A DNA stretch of 64,000 bases from Clostridia bacterium (GCA_017416765.1 JAFQBE010000020.1:1-64000), one strand, 5' to 3'. Positions 34,522 to 43,897 are shown, numbered from the stretch's first letter. The notes: generated by a model from the letters alone, not told the origin. Numbers and translations are program-made.

Positions 34522-36273
34522 ATGAAAAACTCTTTTAAACGCGTTATTTCCGTCATTCTTTCAGTTTTTATGATGTTCTCTGCCTCCACCTTTGCATTTG
34601 CTGCATACGGTGAAGCAGCCGACAACAGCGCAATTATAGCTGTAGCAGGTGCAATAAACAGCCTGCTTGAAGCTGTATTTGACGGCTTCGGTTCACTTTT
34701 TCCCAACAACTTCAAAACAGTTGATGAGTATTACGCAGGCGAAAGCGAAAACTTTTATGAGGGCACAGCTGAATTTATCGACTCCCCTGCCGAAGGTGCA
34801 AGATGGCAGCTCGGCTTCGGTGAAGCAAGCATAGTACCCGAAAACCTCAAAAGCGGTGCAAAGAAATATTACACCGGCGGTTATTTCACACAGCAGATAA
34901 GCGGTGTATACGATGACCAGGGCGTAAATGCCATTGCTTTGAGTGACAACTCAAACAGAGGTACGGTTATTATGGCAAGCATTGACGGTATAGGTGTAAA
35001 CAATGCCGATATACGCGCTATCCGTGCAGAGGTTGAACGCAAGCTGTTACAGCACGGCATATTCAGCGACATCGTTGCAATAAACATAAACAGCACACAT
35101 TGTCACACAGTTATTGATACACAGGGTTTCAGCCTTGAGCTTATCGGTAAAGTTTTCCAGAATCTGTTTTCATTTCTCCCCTTCATTGAAGCAACAAGAA
35201 GCATCAATAAAGATTTCCTTGAAATTATGATTGACGGTGCAAGCGATGCAATTGTTGAAGCATACCTCAACATGGAATTCGGCGAGCTTTACTATTACGA
35301 AACGGCAAAAATCGGCAAGAGCGAGCAGAACGGCGTTTATCTTGACGATGAGTACGCTTACCTGCACAACAAGCGCTACAAGACGGAAGGTTTCCAGAAT
35401 TTCTTTGCCTGCTTCAAATTTGTTCCGGACAACGCTGAATCAAAGCCCACAGTTTTCACTAACATTGGCGCACACCCCACAACAATTGACAGAGCAACCT
35501 CCCTGCTTTCAGCCGACTTTCCCGCATACATGGAAGAAAAAATCAATGCAGCAGGCATGAATTTTGTATTTGTTCAGGGTGCACAGTCCCCCATTTCAGT
35601 CCAGAAAAGTGCTGTTCAGACAGAAGAAATAGTAGCGGAAATTGAAGCACAGATTGCCGCTGACCCGAAGGTTGCGGATTACAGAGCTGCAAAATCGCTC
35701 GGCTACGAATTTGCAAGGCTCATACTTGAAGCAGAAGAAAGCGCAGCAAAAGTTGCACCCGTTATAAATGTACGCATGGCTGAATGCACCGTACCGCTTG
35801 ACAACGGCTTATTACAGCTTGGTGCAACAGCACAGCTGCTCGGCACAACAACAGTTTATGACGATAAATCTGCCAGCGGATATTCAATCATTACAGAAGT
35901 AGGCTATGTTGAACTTGGCACAGATATAGTTATGCTTACTGTGCCAGGTGAGCTTATTCCCCAGCTTGTTTACGGCAATGTTGTAGACAAAACCGAAGCT
36001 TACCTCGGCACAGACTGGGAAATTGATTGCACAGCAAAGCTGCTTAAAGATAAAAAGGTGCTTGTAATGGGTCTTTGCAACGATGCCATAGGCTACATAA
36101 TTCCCGATAACGATTACGCACCCTTTATTGCCGATTCACTTTGGGATTCCGATTTAGGCGAAAAGCTTTTCGGCACACCGCACAGACATTATGAAGAAAC
36201 CCTTACAACCGGCAGTAAGGCAGCTTCATCGGTAATGACTGCACTTAACGCAGTTGTAAACGAAGTAAAATAA
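34522..36273 (+). CDS. Secreted neutral/alkaline-ceramidase-like protein
   Basis: 583 aa, a paralogue of the preceding protein with a signal peptide (about 1-26, ending TFAFA). It shares NINSTHCHTVIDTQG (HxH), NIGAHPTTIDRA, SADFPAYMEEKI, EVGYVELGTDIVMLTVPGEL and GLCNDAIGYIIPDNDY. At the nucleophile loop it reads QGAQSPIS, keeping a Ser where the cytoplasmic paralogue lost it. It may release fatty acid from host or dietary sphingolipids, or act on another amide; this is inference. ATG 34522 is preceded by AAAGGAG 10 nt upstream. It follows gene 33022-34506 by 15 nt. Confidence 0.82.
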   Translation: MKNSFKRVISVILSVFMMFSASTFAFAAYGEAADNSAIIAVAGAINSLLEAVFDGFGSLFPNNFKTVDEYYAGESENFYEGTAEFIDSPAEGARWQLGFGEASIVPENLKSGAKKYYTGGYFTQQISGVYDDQGVNAIALSDNSNRGTVIMASIDGIGVNNADIRAIRAEVERKLLQHGIFSDIVAININSTHCHTVIDTQGFSLELIGKVFQNLFSFLPFIEATRSINKDFLEIMIDGASDAIVEAYLNMEFGELYYYETAKIGKSEQNGVYLDDEYAYLHNKRYKTEGFQNFFACFKFVPDNAESKPTVFTNIGAHPTTIDRATSLLSADFPAYMEEKINAAGMNFVFVQGAQSPISVQKSAVQTEEIVAEIEAQIAADPKVADYRAAKSLGYEFARLILEAEESAAKVAPVINVRMAECTVPLDNGLLQLGATAQLLGTTTVYDDKSASGYSIITEVGYVELGTDIVMLTVPGELIPQLVYGNVVDKTEAYLGTDWEIDCTAKLLKDKKVLVMGLCNDAIGYIIPDNDYAPFIADSLWDSDLGEKLFGTPHRHYEETLTTGSKAASSVMTALNAVVNEVK

Positions 36274-36292
36274 AAGATACGGTGATATTCAG

Positions 36293-37189
36293 ATGAAATA
36301 TTATCTTGGTATAGACGGCGGCGGCACCCGCACTACAGCCGCCGTTGCCGACGAAAACGGCATACTGTTCAAGGTTACGGGTAAAACAATCAATTTTTAT
36401 TCCGTTGGCTATAATGCAGTACGCGAAAACCTGCGCGAAATAATTTACGATATCAATGACAGACTCGGTAAAATCACTTTTGAAGGTGTATTTATAGGCT
36501 GTTCCGCACTTGACGGAAAGGCTGACGATATGCTGATACAAAAAATCTGCGGCGATATAATTACAGCCAATCACATCGGCATGGACAGCGATGTTTACAT
36601 TGCACTTAAAGCGGTGAATACCGAGCATTGTCCTTGCGTTGCAATATGCGGCACAGGCTCGATGGCTGCGGGAGAAGATAAAAACGGAAACCTGCACATT
36701 TCGGGTGGCTGGGGCCACATCGTCGGCGATGAAGGCTCGGGCTATGCAATAGCTGTAAATGCGCTGAAAAAATGCTGTATTATGTGCGATAATGGCGAGA
36801 GTACTCCCCTGCTTGAAAGCGCAGAAAAATTTTTCGGTGTTGATGATTTCAGAAAAGCCATTGATATTATCTATTCCGCAGAAACATCAAAGGACAGGCT
36901 TGCAGGCTTTGCCGCAAATGTAGGCCGGCTTGCTACAGGCGGCGATGAAGCTGCCAAGAAAATAGTTGCAGATGAAGCTGTAAAATTTGCAAAAACTGTT
37001 TCAATACTGTTAAAAAAAGTACAAGAGTGTACCGTGCTCGGACTTTACGGCGGAATTTTCCAGAACAACGCACTTTTTACGGCAACCTTCATGCACGAAA
37101 TCAAATCAGCTTACCCTGAAATAAAAACAGAATTACTTGATACACCGCCTGAAGAAAGTGCGGTAAACATAGCGAGGACATTGAAGTGA
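36293..37189 (+). CDS. BadF/BadG-type ATPase, N-acetylglucosamine-kinase-like
   Basis: 298 aa of the ASKHA fold. The phosphate-1 loop is LGIDGGGTRTTAAVADENG at the N terminus; AICGTGSMAAGEDKNGN forms the phosphate-2 region and GGWGHIVGDEGSGYAI is the segment typical of eukaryotic-type GlcNAc kinase and BadF relatives. It probably phosphorylates N-acetylglucosamine (or another amino sugar) at C6 in the cytoplasm, matching the GH84 enzyme two genes downstream that would release it. GGTGAT lies 7 nt before the ATG. The SIS gene overlaps its stop by 4 nt. Confidence 0.87.
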   Translation: MKYYLGIDGGGTRTTAAVADENGILFKVTGKTINFYSVGYNAVRENLREIIYDINDRLGKITFEGVFIGCSALDGKADDMLIQKICGDIITANHIGMDSDVYIALKAVNTEHCPCVAICGTGSMAAGEDKNGNLHISGGWGHIVGDEGSGYAIAVNALKKCCIMCDNGESTPLLESAEKFFGVDDFRKAIDIIYSAETSKDRLAGFAANVGRLATGGDEAAKKIVADEAVKFAKTVSILLKKVQECTVLGLYGGIFQNNALFTATFMHEIKSAYPEIKTELLDTPPEESAVNIARTLK

Positions 37190-37923
37190 AAAAATATATT
37201 GACTACATAAACAAAACAAAAGTAATTATAGACCGTATTGAAAAAGACGGCGGCGAAGCAATAGAAAAAGCCGCAGAGGTTTTAAGCAATACGCTGATAA
37301 ACGGAAAGCGCCTTTACCTTTTCGGTACTGGACATTCGCATATGCTTGCCGAAGAGCTTTTTTACCGCGCCGGCGGACTTGTAAATGTTCAGCCCATACT
37401 TGTTGAACCGCTCATGCTTCACATTTCCGCTTCCGAAAGTACGGTTGCAGAGCGTGAAGAAGGCATAGCCGAAAGAATATTCAACGAATACGGCATGAGC
37501 AAAAACGATGCGGTTATAATCATTTCAAATTCAGGCAGAAACGGCGTAATTGTTGATATGGCTCTGCTTTGCAAGGAAAAGGGATTAACCGTAATTGCAC
37601 TTACAAACCTTGAACACACCTATGCCGGTGCTTCACGCCATGCGAGCGGAAAGCGCCTTTGCGAAATTGCTGATATAGTGCTCGATAATTTCGGATGTGT
37701 CGGCGATGCCTGCGTTGAAGTAGAAAATGTCAAGGGCAAAATCTGTCCGACCTCTACTGTTACGGGCGCACTTATTCTCAATGCAATTGTGGCACAGGCT
37801 GTTGAAAAATGCGCAGAGCAAGGCTTTGAACCCGAGCATTTTGCAAGCTCAAACATTGACGGCGGCGACGATATAAACAACCTGCTCGTTGAAAAATACA
37901 AAAAGGAGATTAAACACCTTTGA
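37186..37923 (+). CDS. SIS-domain sugar-phosphate-binding protein (UPF0309 type)
   Basis: 245 aa. SIS signatures: LFGTGHSHMLAEELFYRAGG near residue 45, and VIIISNSGRNGVIVDMALL near 105, which form the phosphosugar-binding crevice. Family members isomerise or bind phosphosugars or regulate their use. Being fused in translation between a GlcNAc-kinase-like gene (GTG start overlapping its TGA) and a GH84 gene (overlap at the other end) implies that it handles the phosphorylated amino sugar; ring opening, deacylation or etherase-like chemistry cannot be told apart by sequence. Confidence 0.88.
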   Translation: MKKYIDYINKTKVIIDRIEKDGGEAIEKAAEVLSNTLINGKRLYLFGTGHSHMLAEELFYRAGGLVNVQPILVEPLMLHISASESTVAEREEGIAERIFNEYGMSKNDAVIIISNSGRNGVIVDMALLCKEKGLTVIALTNLEHTYAGASRHASGKRLCEIADIVLDNFGCVGDACVEVENVKGKICPTSTVTGALILNAIVAQAVEKCAEQGFEPEHFASSNIDGGDDINNLLVEKYKKEIKHL

Positions 37924-39560
37924 TTTACCCTAAACCTCAAAAAATGAACCTGAACGGCAAAGCCGTAAAAATTAACGGAGTAAATATATACGGCAATTTT
38001 CAGAATACTGCTGAAAAGGTTTTTGAAAGCTACGGTATTGCAGTCAACGGCGAATACGAAATTAAAACAGTTATAACTGACAGTAAAAAAACTACATATA
38101 TTGACTCCCTTTCAAGACTTTGCAATGAAAAATACTATATAACCGTTAAAGAAAATACGGCTGTAATTGAAGCGGCAACTCGCCGCGGTGTATTCCGCGC
38201 GGTAAACACACTTGCAAAGCTTATTACAAAAAACGAACTTTGCGAAGGCGAAATTGAAGACTATCCTCTGTTTGAAAAGCGCGGATATATTGAAGGATTT
38301 TACGGACCCACATGGGAACACGAAAAGCGCATAAGCGTAATGAAGCTCATGGCAAAATACGGCATGAACACCTACCACTACGCACCAAAGGATGACCTTT
38401 ACCACCGCGAAAAATGGCGTGACCCATACCCCGAAAAAGAATTAAATGAGCTTAAAATGCTTTTTGACACGGCAAGTGAAAACGAGCTCGATTTCAGCTG
38501 GTCTGTCGGTCCCGGACTCACCTACTGCTACACAAGTGAAAGCAATTTTGAGCAGCTGATAAACAAAATTAAAAATGTTTACTCAATCGGTGTGCGCAAT
38601 TTCGGCTTACTGCTTGACGATATTTCGTGGGAATTCCAATACGAAGAAGATGCAAAAAAATACGACAGCATTGTAAATGCACATATAGACCTGATAAACA
38701 AAGCCTATAACACACTGAAAGCTTTTGATCCGTCAATCACTCTTACCGTTTGTCCAACGGAATACTTTGGCGATGAAAACGGATATTATATATCAAAGCT
38801 TGGTCAGAACATACCGAGCGATGTTAATTTGTTCTGGACAGGTGCGGAAATATGCTCACGCGTACTCACCTGCCGCGAAGCAGACGAATTCAAGCGTTCA
38901 ACGGCGCACAGACCCCTTTACTGGGATAACTACCCCGTGAACGATGCAGAAATGTTCCAGGAAATGCATTTAGGTCCTGTACTCGGCAGAGATAAACAGC
39001 TTTACAAATCCTGCGAAGGGCTTATTTCAAATGTAATGGAATATGCCGAATGTTCCAAGCTGCCGCTTATAACGGTTGCAGATTATCTCTGGAATCCCGA
39101 AAGCTACGACCCCGATGAATCCATTTTTAATGCACAGCGTGAAATTCTCGGCGATAAGGCTGAAATATTCGGCTATATTGCTGACCATCTGCAGGTTTCA
39201 TGTGTACGCAGACATGCAAGCCAAATGATGAGCGACAAGCTGATGCACATAAATTTCCTTGCCGCAACAAACAGAAAAGCCGAAGCCTTGCAGGAATTCA
39301 GCGAGTACAACGGCAAAATGCGCGAATGCCTTGAAGTTATCAGCAACACAAGCGTACCGATGTTTGCAGAAATGCAGAAATGGGTAAGAAAATTTGCGAT
39401 GTGCTGCGATGTACTTGAAGCAATTTACGCAGTGTGGGAAACCCCCGATGAAAAGAATAAAGCAGAGCTTGAAGCCCTGCTTGAAAAATACAACTCCGAT
39501 GCCGTCGTTATGACAGGCTTCTGCCTGCGTGAACAGGCAGAAAAGGCATTGAAGATGTGA
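37920..39560 (+). CDS. GH84 beta-N-acetylglucosaminidase
   Basis: 546 aa, cytoplasmic by lack of signal. An N-terminal alpha/beta domain (residues 1-115, containing TRRGVFRAVNTLAKLI as in GH20/GH84) precedes the barrel, which starts with KRGYIEGFYGPTWEHE, a GH84 hallmark. NTYHYAPKDDLYH and LLLDDISWE follow; Asp233 and Asp234 are the catalytic pair. It cleaves beta-linked terminal GlcNAc by substrate-assisted catalysis. A TTG start at 37920 is preferred because AAGGAG lies 10 nt upstream and it overlaps the SIS stop by 4 nt. It ends the five-gene operon begun at 33022. Confidence 0.9.
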   Translation: MIYPKPQKMNLNGKAVKINGVNIYGNFQNTAEKVFESYGIAVNGEYEIKTVITDSKKTTYIDSLSRLCNEKYYITVKENTAVIEAATRRGVFRAVNTLAKLITKNELCEGEIEDYPLFEKRGYIEGFYGPTWEHEKRISVMKLMAKYGMNTYHYAPKDDLYHREKWRDPYPEKELNELKMLFDTASENELDFSWSVGPGLTYCYTSESNFEQLINKIKNVYSIGVRNFGLLLDDISWEFQYEEDAKKYDSIVNAHIDLINKAYNTLKAFDPSITLTVCPTEYFGDENGYYISKLGQNIPSDVNLFWTGAEICSRVLTCREADEFKRSTAHRPLYWDNYPVNDAEMFQEMHLGPVLGRDKQLYKSCEGLISNVMEYAECSKLPLITVADYLWNPESYDPDESIFNAQREILGDKAEIFGYIADHLQVSCVRRHASQMMSDKLMHINFLAATNRKAEALQEFSEYNGKMRECLEVISNTSVPMFAEMQKWVRKFAMCCDVLEAIYAVWETPDEKNKAELEALLEKYNSDAVVMTGFCLREQAEKALKM

Positions 39561-39575
39561 ATACCGTTTAATAAT

Positions 39576-39610
39576 GAAGCACCCCTCAATTGAAGGGTGC
39601 TTCGTCTACT
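39576..39610. terminator. Intrinsic terminator at the end of the GH84 operon
   Basis: GAAGCACCC (39576-39584) and GGGTGCTTC (39595-39603) form a 9-bp stem with a 10-nt loop; the U tract is weak, but it sits between convergent genes. Confidence 0.65.
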
Positions 39611-39619
39611 TATAAAAGA

Positions 39620-40567
39620 TTATTTATTAGTTACTATAAATACTATTCTTTCCTGCATGGATGGACCGCCATGATCTGTTCCGTATCCGCCATGGTCGGA
39701 TGTAATGATTATAAGCCAGTCTTCTGTAGCGTATGTATCTCTGCTTTCAACAGCTTCAAGAGTCATATAAGCAAGAACATCGTTAAGCTTAAAGCCCGAT
39801 TCATAAATCGGGTTATTGGTTGAGAAACCGAAAGTATGACCTGCATGGTCGGTTCCTTCATAAATTGCAAAGATAAAATCGGAGCAGTCGTCCTGTCTGA
39901 TATCTTTAATTGCTGTCAGGGCTGAAGCAACATCTTCATTGCAGCAATTGAAAGCAACATTGAGTTTATTATCCTCGCAATACTGCTTTTCAAGCTTGTA
40001 TGTAGAATCATCATTTACAAAATGGCCCTTCCATGATGTAATAAAGTTTGCAGAATCAATAACTTTATTCTCAACAAGTGTAGTAAACAAAGTTTTATAT
40101 TCAAGAGTTTTATTGACACCGTTAGAGTAAATACCGTTTTGATCAGCCCATACACCGGTAAGCACAGCGCACCAACCGGGTGCAGTTGAAGTATCCTGTG
40201 TGTTTTCAGCGGGAAGGTTAACGCCGCCGCAATATGCAAGCTTAACAAAAGCACCTGCATCAACCATTTTGCCGATACCGCTGTAGGAATCGCCAACAAG
40301 GGTAAGCGCATCCGCACGGCAACCGTCATAGCCGATAACAATAGCTTTTTTCTCTGTTTTTCCCTCGGGAAGCGGAGAAGCAAAATGCTCGTTAATCATA
40401 TTGTAAATTTCTGTTTGGGGAACAGCGGATTCAATTGTGTTTTCAATACCGATTGAACCGACTCTGCTGACATATGCATCAACCGTATCGTCAGCATCTT
40501 GTTTGTAAAGACCTAAAAGCGCAGGGATCATCATAAAAATGCTGATTATTTTTGTAAAAATGCTCAT
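39620..40567 (-). CDS. Alkaline-phosphatase-superfamily phosphodiesterase/phosphatase with signal anchor
   Basis: 315 aa. A hydrophobic N terminus (about 1-20, IFTKIISIFMMIPALLGLY) is a signal anchor. The catalytic domain is of the type I phosphodiesterase/nucleotide pyrophosphatase kind: VIGYDGCRADAL (first metal Asp), TSTAPGWCAVLTG (candidate Thr/Ser nucleophile), YEGTDHAGHTFG (Asp and His ligands) and IITSDHGGYGTDHGG (Asp-His pair). It probably acts at the cell surface on phosphodiesters or sulfated/phosphorylated glycan ends. AAAGGAG lies 9 nt before ATG 40567. It is monocistronic. Confidence 0.88.
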   Translation of the reverse strand: MSIFTKIISIFMMIPALLGLYKQDADDTVDAYVSRVGSIGIENTIESAVPQTEIYNMINEHFASPLPEGKTEKKAIVIGYDGCRADALTLVGDSYSGIGKMVDAGAFVKLAYCGGVNLPAENTQDTSTAPGWCAVLTGVWADQNGIYSNGVNKTLEYKTLFTTLVENKVIDSANFITSWKGHFVNDDSTYKLEKQYCEDNKLNVAFNCCNEDVASALTAIKDIRQDDCSDFIFAIYEGTDHAGHTFGFSTNNPIYESGFKLNDVLAYMTLEAVESRDTYATEDWLIIITSDHGGYGTDHGGPSMQERIVFIVTNK

Positions 40568-40679
40568 ACCTAAAAGCTCCTTTTACTTTAGTAATTTAAT
40601 AAATTATATATTTTCCACACAAAAAAAGCAAGCAAAAATAAAGATTTAAGAACGATTTAATTATTTATTCATACCGCTC

Positions 40680-40708
40680 TTGTAAAAACAGAAAATATGT
40701 GATATACT
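40680..40708 (+). promoter_or_regulatory. Promoter of tRNA-Leu
   Basis: TTGTAA (40680-40685), 17-nt spacer and TATACT (40703-40708), placing the start site about 10 nt before the tRNA at 40726. Confidence 0.65.
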
Positions 40709-40725
40709 ATGTTGAAGTTAATTAT

Positions 40726-40810
40726 GCGGGTATGGTGGAATTGGCAGACACGTAAGATTTAGGATCTTATGCCTCTCGGCGTGCAGGTTCGACCCCTGTT
40801 ACCCGCACCA
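40726..40810 (+). tRNA. tRNA-Leu(TAG)
   Basis: 85 nt with an encoded CCA. Acceptor GCGGGTA/TACCCGC, a D arm with GGTGGAATTGGCAGAC, anticodon stem TAAGA/TCTTA around TTTAGGA (anticodon TAG), a long variable arm (TGCCTCTCGGCGT) and T arm CAGG-TTCGACC-CCTG. All are leucine tRNA features. Confidence 0.97.
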
Positions 40811-40852
40811 AAAACAGAAAAATCACACTTGTGGTTTTTCTGTTTTTTATTT
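40811..40852 (+). terminator. Intrinsic terminator after tRNA-Leu
   Basis: AAAAACAGAAAAATCAC pairs with GTGGTTTTTCTGTTTTT (one wobble) around a short loop directly after the tRNA CCA end, followed by a run of T. Confidence 0.75.
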
Positions 40853-40860
40853 TATTTCTG

Positions 40861-40889
40861 TTGAAAAGAATCTTTAGCGGTTGTATAAT
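40861..40889 (+). promoter_or_regulatory. Promoter of the GH27 gene
   Basis: TTGAAA (40861-40866), 17-nt spacer and TATAAT (40884-40889), followed by AAAGGA and ATG 40926. Confidence 0.7.
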
Positions 40890-40925
40890 GGTATAAAACT
40901 AAAAATTTAAAGGACTGATAAATTT

Positions 40926-42233
40926 ATGCATAAAAGACTTGCGCCTACTCCGCCTATGGGCTGGAACAGCTGGGACTGTTACGGTGCTGCCGTTAATGAA
41001 GAACAGCTTCTTGCAAACGCTGATTATATGGCTGAGCATCTGAAGGATTACGGCTGGGAATATGTTGTATGCGATATCCAGTGGTCAGAACCTACTGCGG
41101 ACAGCTTTTATTATCACTATTTTGCCGACCTTTGCATGGATGAATATTCCCGTCTGATTCCGTCTGTTGAAAGGTTTCCCTCCTCTGCGGGCGGCAAAGG
41201 TTTTAAACCAATAGCCGATTATATTCATTCGCTCGGACTTAAATTCGGTATACATATCATGAGGGGTATTCCCAGACAGGCTGCGCACAGGAACACAAAA
41301 ATCAAGTGTGAAGGTATAACGGCAAGGGATATTGCAAAGCCGTCTTCCGTTTGTTTGTGGAATCCCGATATGTACGGACTTGAAACAGAGAAAAAGGGCG
41401 CACAGGAATATTACGATTCTATATTTGAACTGTATGCCTCATGGGGTGTTGACTACATTAAGTGCGATGATATTGCAAACACAGAAATGTATCCCGATAA
41501 TCCCTATTCGGCGAGAAAAGAAATTGAAATGCTGCGAAAAGCTATTGATAAATGCGGCAGAGATATGGTACTCAGCCTTTCACCCGGACCTGCTCCCGTT
41601 TGGGAACACGAGCATCTTGCTTCAAATGCTAATATGTGGCGAATGACAGGTGATTTTTGGGATGAATGGAGCAAGCTTCACGCAATGTTTGAACGCTGCT
41701 ATGCTTGGCAGGATTATGTTCAGCCCGGTGCATGGCCGGATTGCGATATGCTGCCGCTCGGCAGAATCCAGAAAACCGAAAAGCTTGAAAAGTACAGAAA
41801 CCGTTACACACGCTTTACACACGATGAACAGATTACAATGATGACCCTTTGGGGCATTTTCCGTTCACCGCTCATGATGGGCGGCGAAATGCGCGAAAAC
41901 GACAAATTCACACTTTCACTGTTACAGAACAGAGAGCTTATAGATATGCTCAAAAATTCAAGCGGTGCAAAACAGTTCAAACGCGAAGAAACTGACGGCA
42001 AGGGCGAAATTATCTGGACATCAAAGGGCGAAAACTGCAAATATGTTGCTCTTTTCAATACAGATGATAAAGAAAGAGAAATCAGCTTTGATATTTCGGA
42101 TATTGCAGTTGGCGGTATCGAATACAGCGTTTGGGATATGTGGGCACACGAAGAATACACTGTAACACGCGGCAATTTTTCCGCAAAGGTTAATTCACAC
42201 GGTGCAAGACTTTTCAAAATAAAAATTAAATAA
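40926..42233 (+). CDS. GH27 alpha-galactosidase-like glycosidase
   Basis: 435 aa, no signal peptide, so cytoplasmic. The family opening APTPPMGWNSWDCYG is clear. GVDYIKCDDIA has nucleophile Asp181 (YxKxD) and RMTGDFWDEW has acid/base Asp243 (RxxxD). The C-terminal beta domain ends with HGARLFKIKI. GH27 enzymes are mostly alpha-galactosidases or alpha-N-acetylgalactosaminidases; two internal stretches (FADLCMDEYSRLIPSVERFP and MRGIPRQAAHRNTKIKCEG) are longer than in plant and fungal enzymes and are common in intestinal Firmicutes. Raffinose-type or mucin galactosides are plausible substrates. The neighbouring GPH symporter is convergent, not co-transcribed. Confidence 0.92.
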   Translation: MHKRLAPTPPMGWNSWDCYGAAVNEEQLLANADYMAEHLKDYGWEYVVCDIQWSEPTADSFYYHYFADLCMDEYSRLIPSVERFPSSAGGKGFKPIADYIHSLGLKFGIHIMRGIPRQAAHRNTKIKCEGITARDIAKPSSVCLWNPDMYGLETEKKGAQEYYDSIFELYASWGVDYIKCDDIANTEMYPDNPYSARKEIEMLRKAIDKCGRDMVLSLSPGPAPVWEHEHLASNANMWRMTGDFWDEWSKLHAMFERCYAWQDYVQPGAWPDCDMLPLGRIQKTEKLEKYRNRYTRFTHDEQITMMTLWGIFRSPLMMGGEMRENDKFTLSLLQNRELIDMLKNSSGAKQFKREETDGKGEIIWTSKGENCKYVALFNTDDKEREISFDISDIAVGGIEYSVWDMWAHEEYTVTRGNFSAKVNSHGARLFKIKIK

Positions 42234-42244
42234 TACTTAACTCG

Positions 42245-42285
42245 CAAAACAGCCGCAGGCATTGAACCTGCGGCTGTTGATTTTG
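42245..42285. terminator. Bidirectional intrinsic terminator
   Basis: AACAGCCGCAGG (42248-42259) pairs with CCTGCGGCTGTT (42267-42278) around a 7-nt loop, with T-rich flanks on both strands, between the GH27 gene and the convergent symporter gene. Confidence 0.85.
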
Positions 42286-42301
42286 TATGAGGTTTTTGAA
42301 A

Positions 42302-43897
42302 TTATTTCTTCGCCTTGCGTGCTTCGATTTCTGCGACCATTTCACGCTGGCGCTTTTCTGTAATTGTGTAGAAGAACATGGGTACTGCGCAGGCAAACAT
42401 GCTGATAACACCGGAAAGGATAAGTACGTTCCAGAGTGCATCGGCATTGCCGACGGTGTATGTTTTGGTATCAATCTGTGCAATGCTCAGAGCCATAACG
42501 CCGATGAATGCACCGACAGCCATACCGATTTTGTTGATAAGGGTCTGCATAGCAAAGCAGATACCTTCACCGCGTTCGCCTGTTTTCCATTCAAGGTAGT
42601 CAACAGTATCGCCAATCATAGCGTAAGTGATAATGTTGTTGACACCCTGCGGGATACCGAGGAGGACAAGACCGACTGCACAGATTGCAATCTTCCACGG
42701 TGCGTCGTAGCCGACGAAATACATTATAGCCATAACTACGCCGCCGAAAAGGTGAACAACGATATAGGACCATTTCTTTGTGAATTTCTTGGACATCCAC
42801 GGAACGAGAAGAGAAGCGACAAGACCGCCGGGAACAACAAGAAGTGTGATTACACCGTAAAGGCCTTCGTTCTGAAGGATGTACTTGGCAAAGTAGAGAC
42901 CGCCGGTGTAGGAATAAACCATTCTTGCACCGCCGAGAACACCGGAAAGAACAATAAGAAGAAGCTCTTTGTTTCTGAAAAGGAGCTTGAGGTTGTGACC
43001 GAATGAGGGAGGATTATCGTCTGAAGTGAATCTTTCCTTTGTGTTCTTGAAACCGTAGAAGAACATAGGAACAGCGGAAAGAACAAGAACAACCGCGCAG
43101 ATGAAATAAACAATTTTGAGGGTATCGGCGTTTGCAATTTCCTGACCGTTCATAACTGTGCCGACAAAAGTGTTTGCAGCTTCTTCTGCTGTAATACCCT
43201 GGTTCATAACCATATTGGAAATTGCCTCTGCCTTATCTTTCATGATAAGAGCGATATCATCAGCAGTATACTTGAACTTTGCTGTTACTGCACCGGTTAT
43301 CATAGGAACGAAAACGGTAACAATACCTGCACCGACAGTACAGAACATACGAGCAACGGTAAGAATATTGCCGCGGACGGTTGTATCGTTTGTAAGGCAG
43401 GTTGAAAGGCCCCAATAAGGAACGTCTGCAATAGTGTAAAGAACAGACCAGACAACATAAAGAACCGCTATTGTGACAAAGGTCTGTGTTGTTTTTGAAC
43501 CGTCATAAACAGCTTCTGCGCTGAAAACGGGAAGAAAGCACAGAATTGTTGAAATTGCAATGGGAATAGCCATCCATTTAAGATAAGGGCGGCACTTACC
43601 CCACTTTGTACGGGTTTTGTCAACCACGCTGCCCATAATCGGATCATTAAAAGCATCGAAAACACGAGCAGCAAGCATAAGGATAGCAACAGCTACCGCA
43701 CCGCTTATGTGACCAACCTTAACACCTTCTGCACCAAAGAGAAGGGCATCCGTCATAAATACTGTGATGTACGAGCCAATAATGGTGCAAATAAAATTCT
43801 GGCCGAAACCGGCAACGCTGTACGCAATTGCCTCTTTCGGCTGAACACCCTTACCGGGAGTTGTACCGAAAAGCTTGTGAAGAAAAGATGAATTCAC
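42302..43897 (-). CDS. Second GPH-type sugar:cation symporter
   Basis: 531 aa with about twelve membrane helices and the GPH landmarks AARVFDAFNDPIMGSVVDKT and TKWGKCRPYLKWMAIPI, matching the same places in the symporter at 15556-17100. An inserted stretch of about 35 residues around 215-250 (ALIMKDKAEAISNMVMNQG) lengthens a loop between helices. It imports an oligosaccharide or glycoside; position beside GH27 and GH84 operons suggests galactosides or GlcNAc-containing sugars, but no direct evidence exists. It uses a GTG start at 43897 with GGAGG 8 nt upstream. Promoter at 43932-43960. Confidence 0.93.
   Translation of the reverse strand: MNSSFLHKLFGTTPGKGVQPKEAIAYSVAGFGQNFICTIIGSYITVFMTDALLFGAEGVKVGHISGAVAVAILMLAARVFDAFNDPIMGSVVDKTRTKWGKCRPYLKWMAIPIAISTILCFLPVFSAEAVYDGSKTTQTFVTIAVLYVVWSVLYTIADVPYWGLSTCLTNDTTVRGNILTVARMFCTVGAGIVTVFVPMITGAVTAKFKYTADDIALIMKDKAEAISNMVMNQGITAEEAANTFVGTVMNGQEIANADTLKIVYFICAVVLVLSAVPMFFYGFKNTKERFTSDDNPPSFGHNLKLLFRNKELLLIVLSGVLGGARMVYSYTGGLYFAKYILQNEGLYGVITLLVVPGGLVASLLVPWMSKKFTKKWSYIVVHLFGGVVMAIMYFVGYDAPWKIAICAVGLVLLGIPQGVNNIITYAMIGDTVDYLEWKTGERGEGICFAMQTLINKIGMAVGAFIGVMALSIAQIDTKTYTVGNADALWNVLILSGVISMFACAVPMFFYTITEKRQREMVAEIEARKAKK

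Noticed and set aside
42287-43006. 239-aa open frame on the plus strand
   Set aside because: Antisense shadow of the second GPH symporter; biased Cys/His/Asn composition and no start signal.
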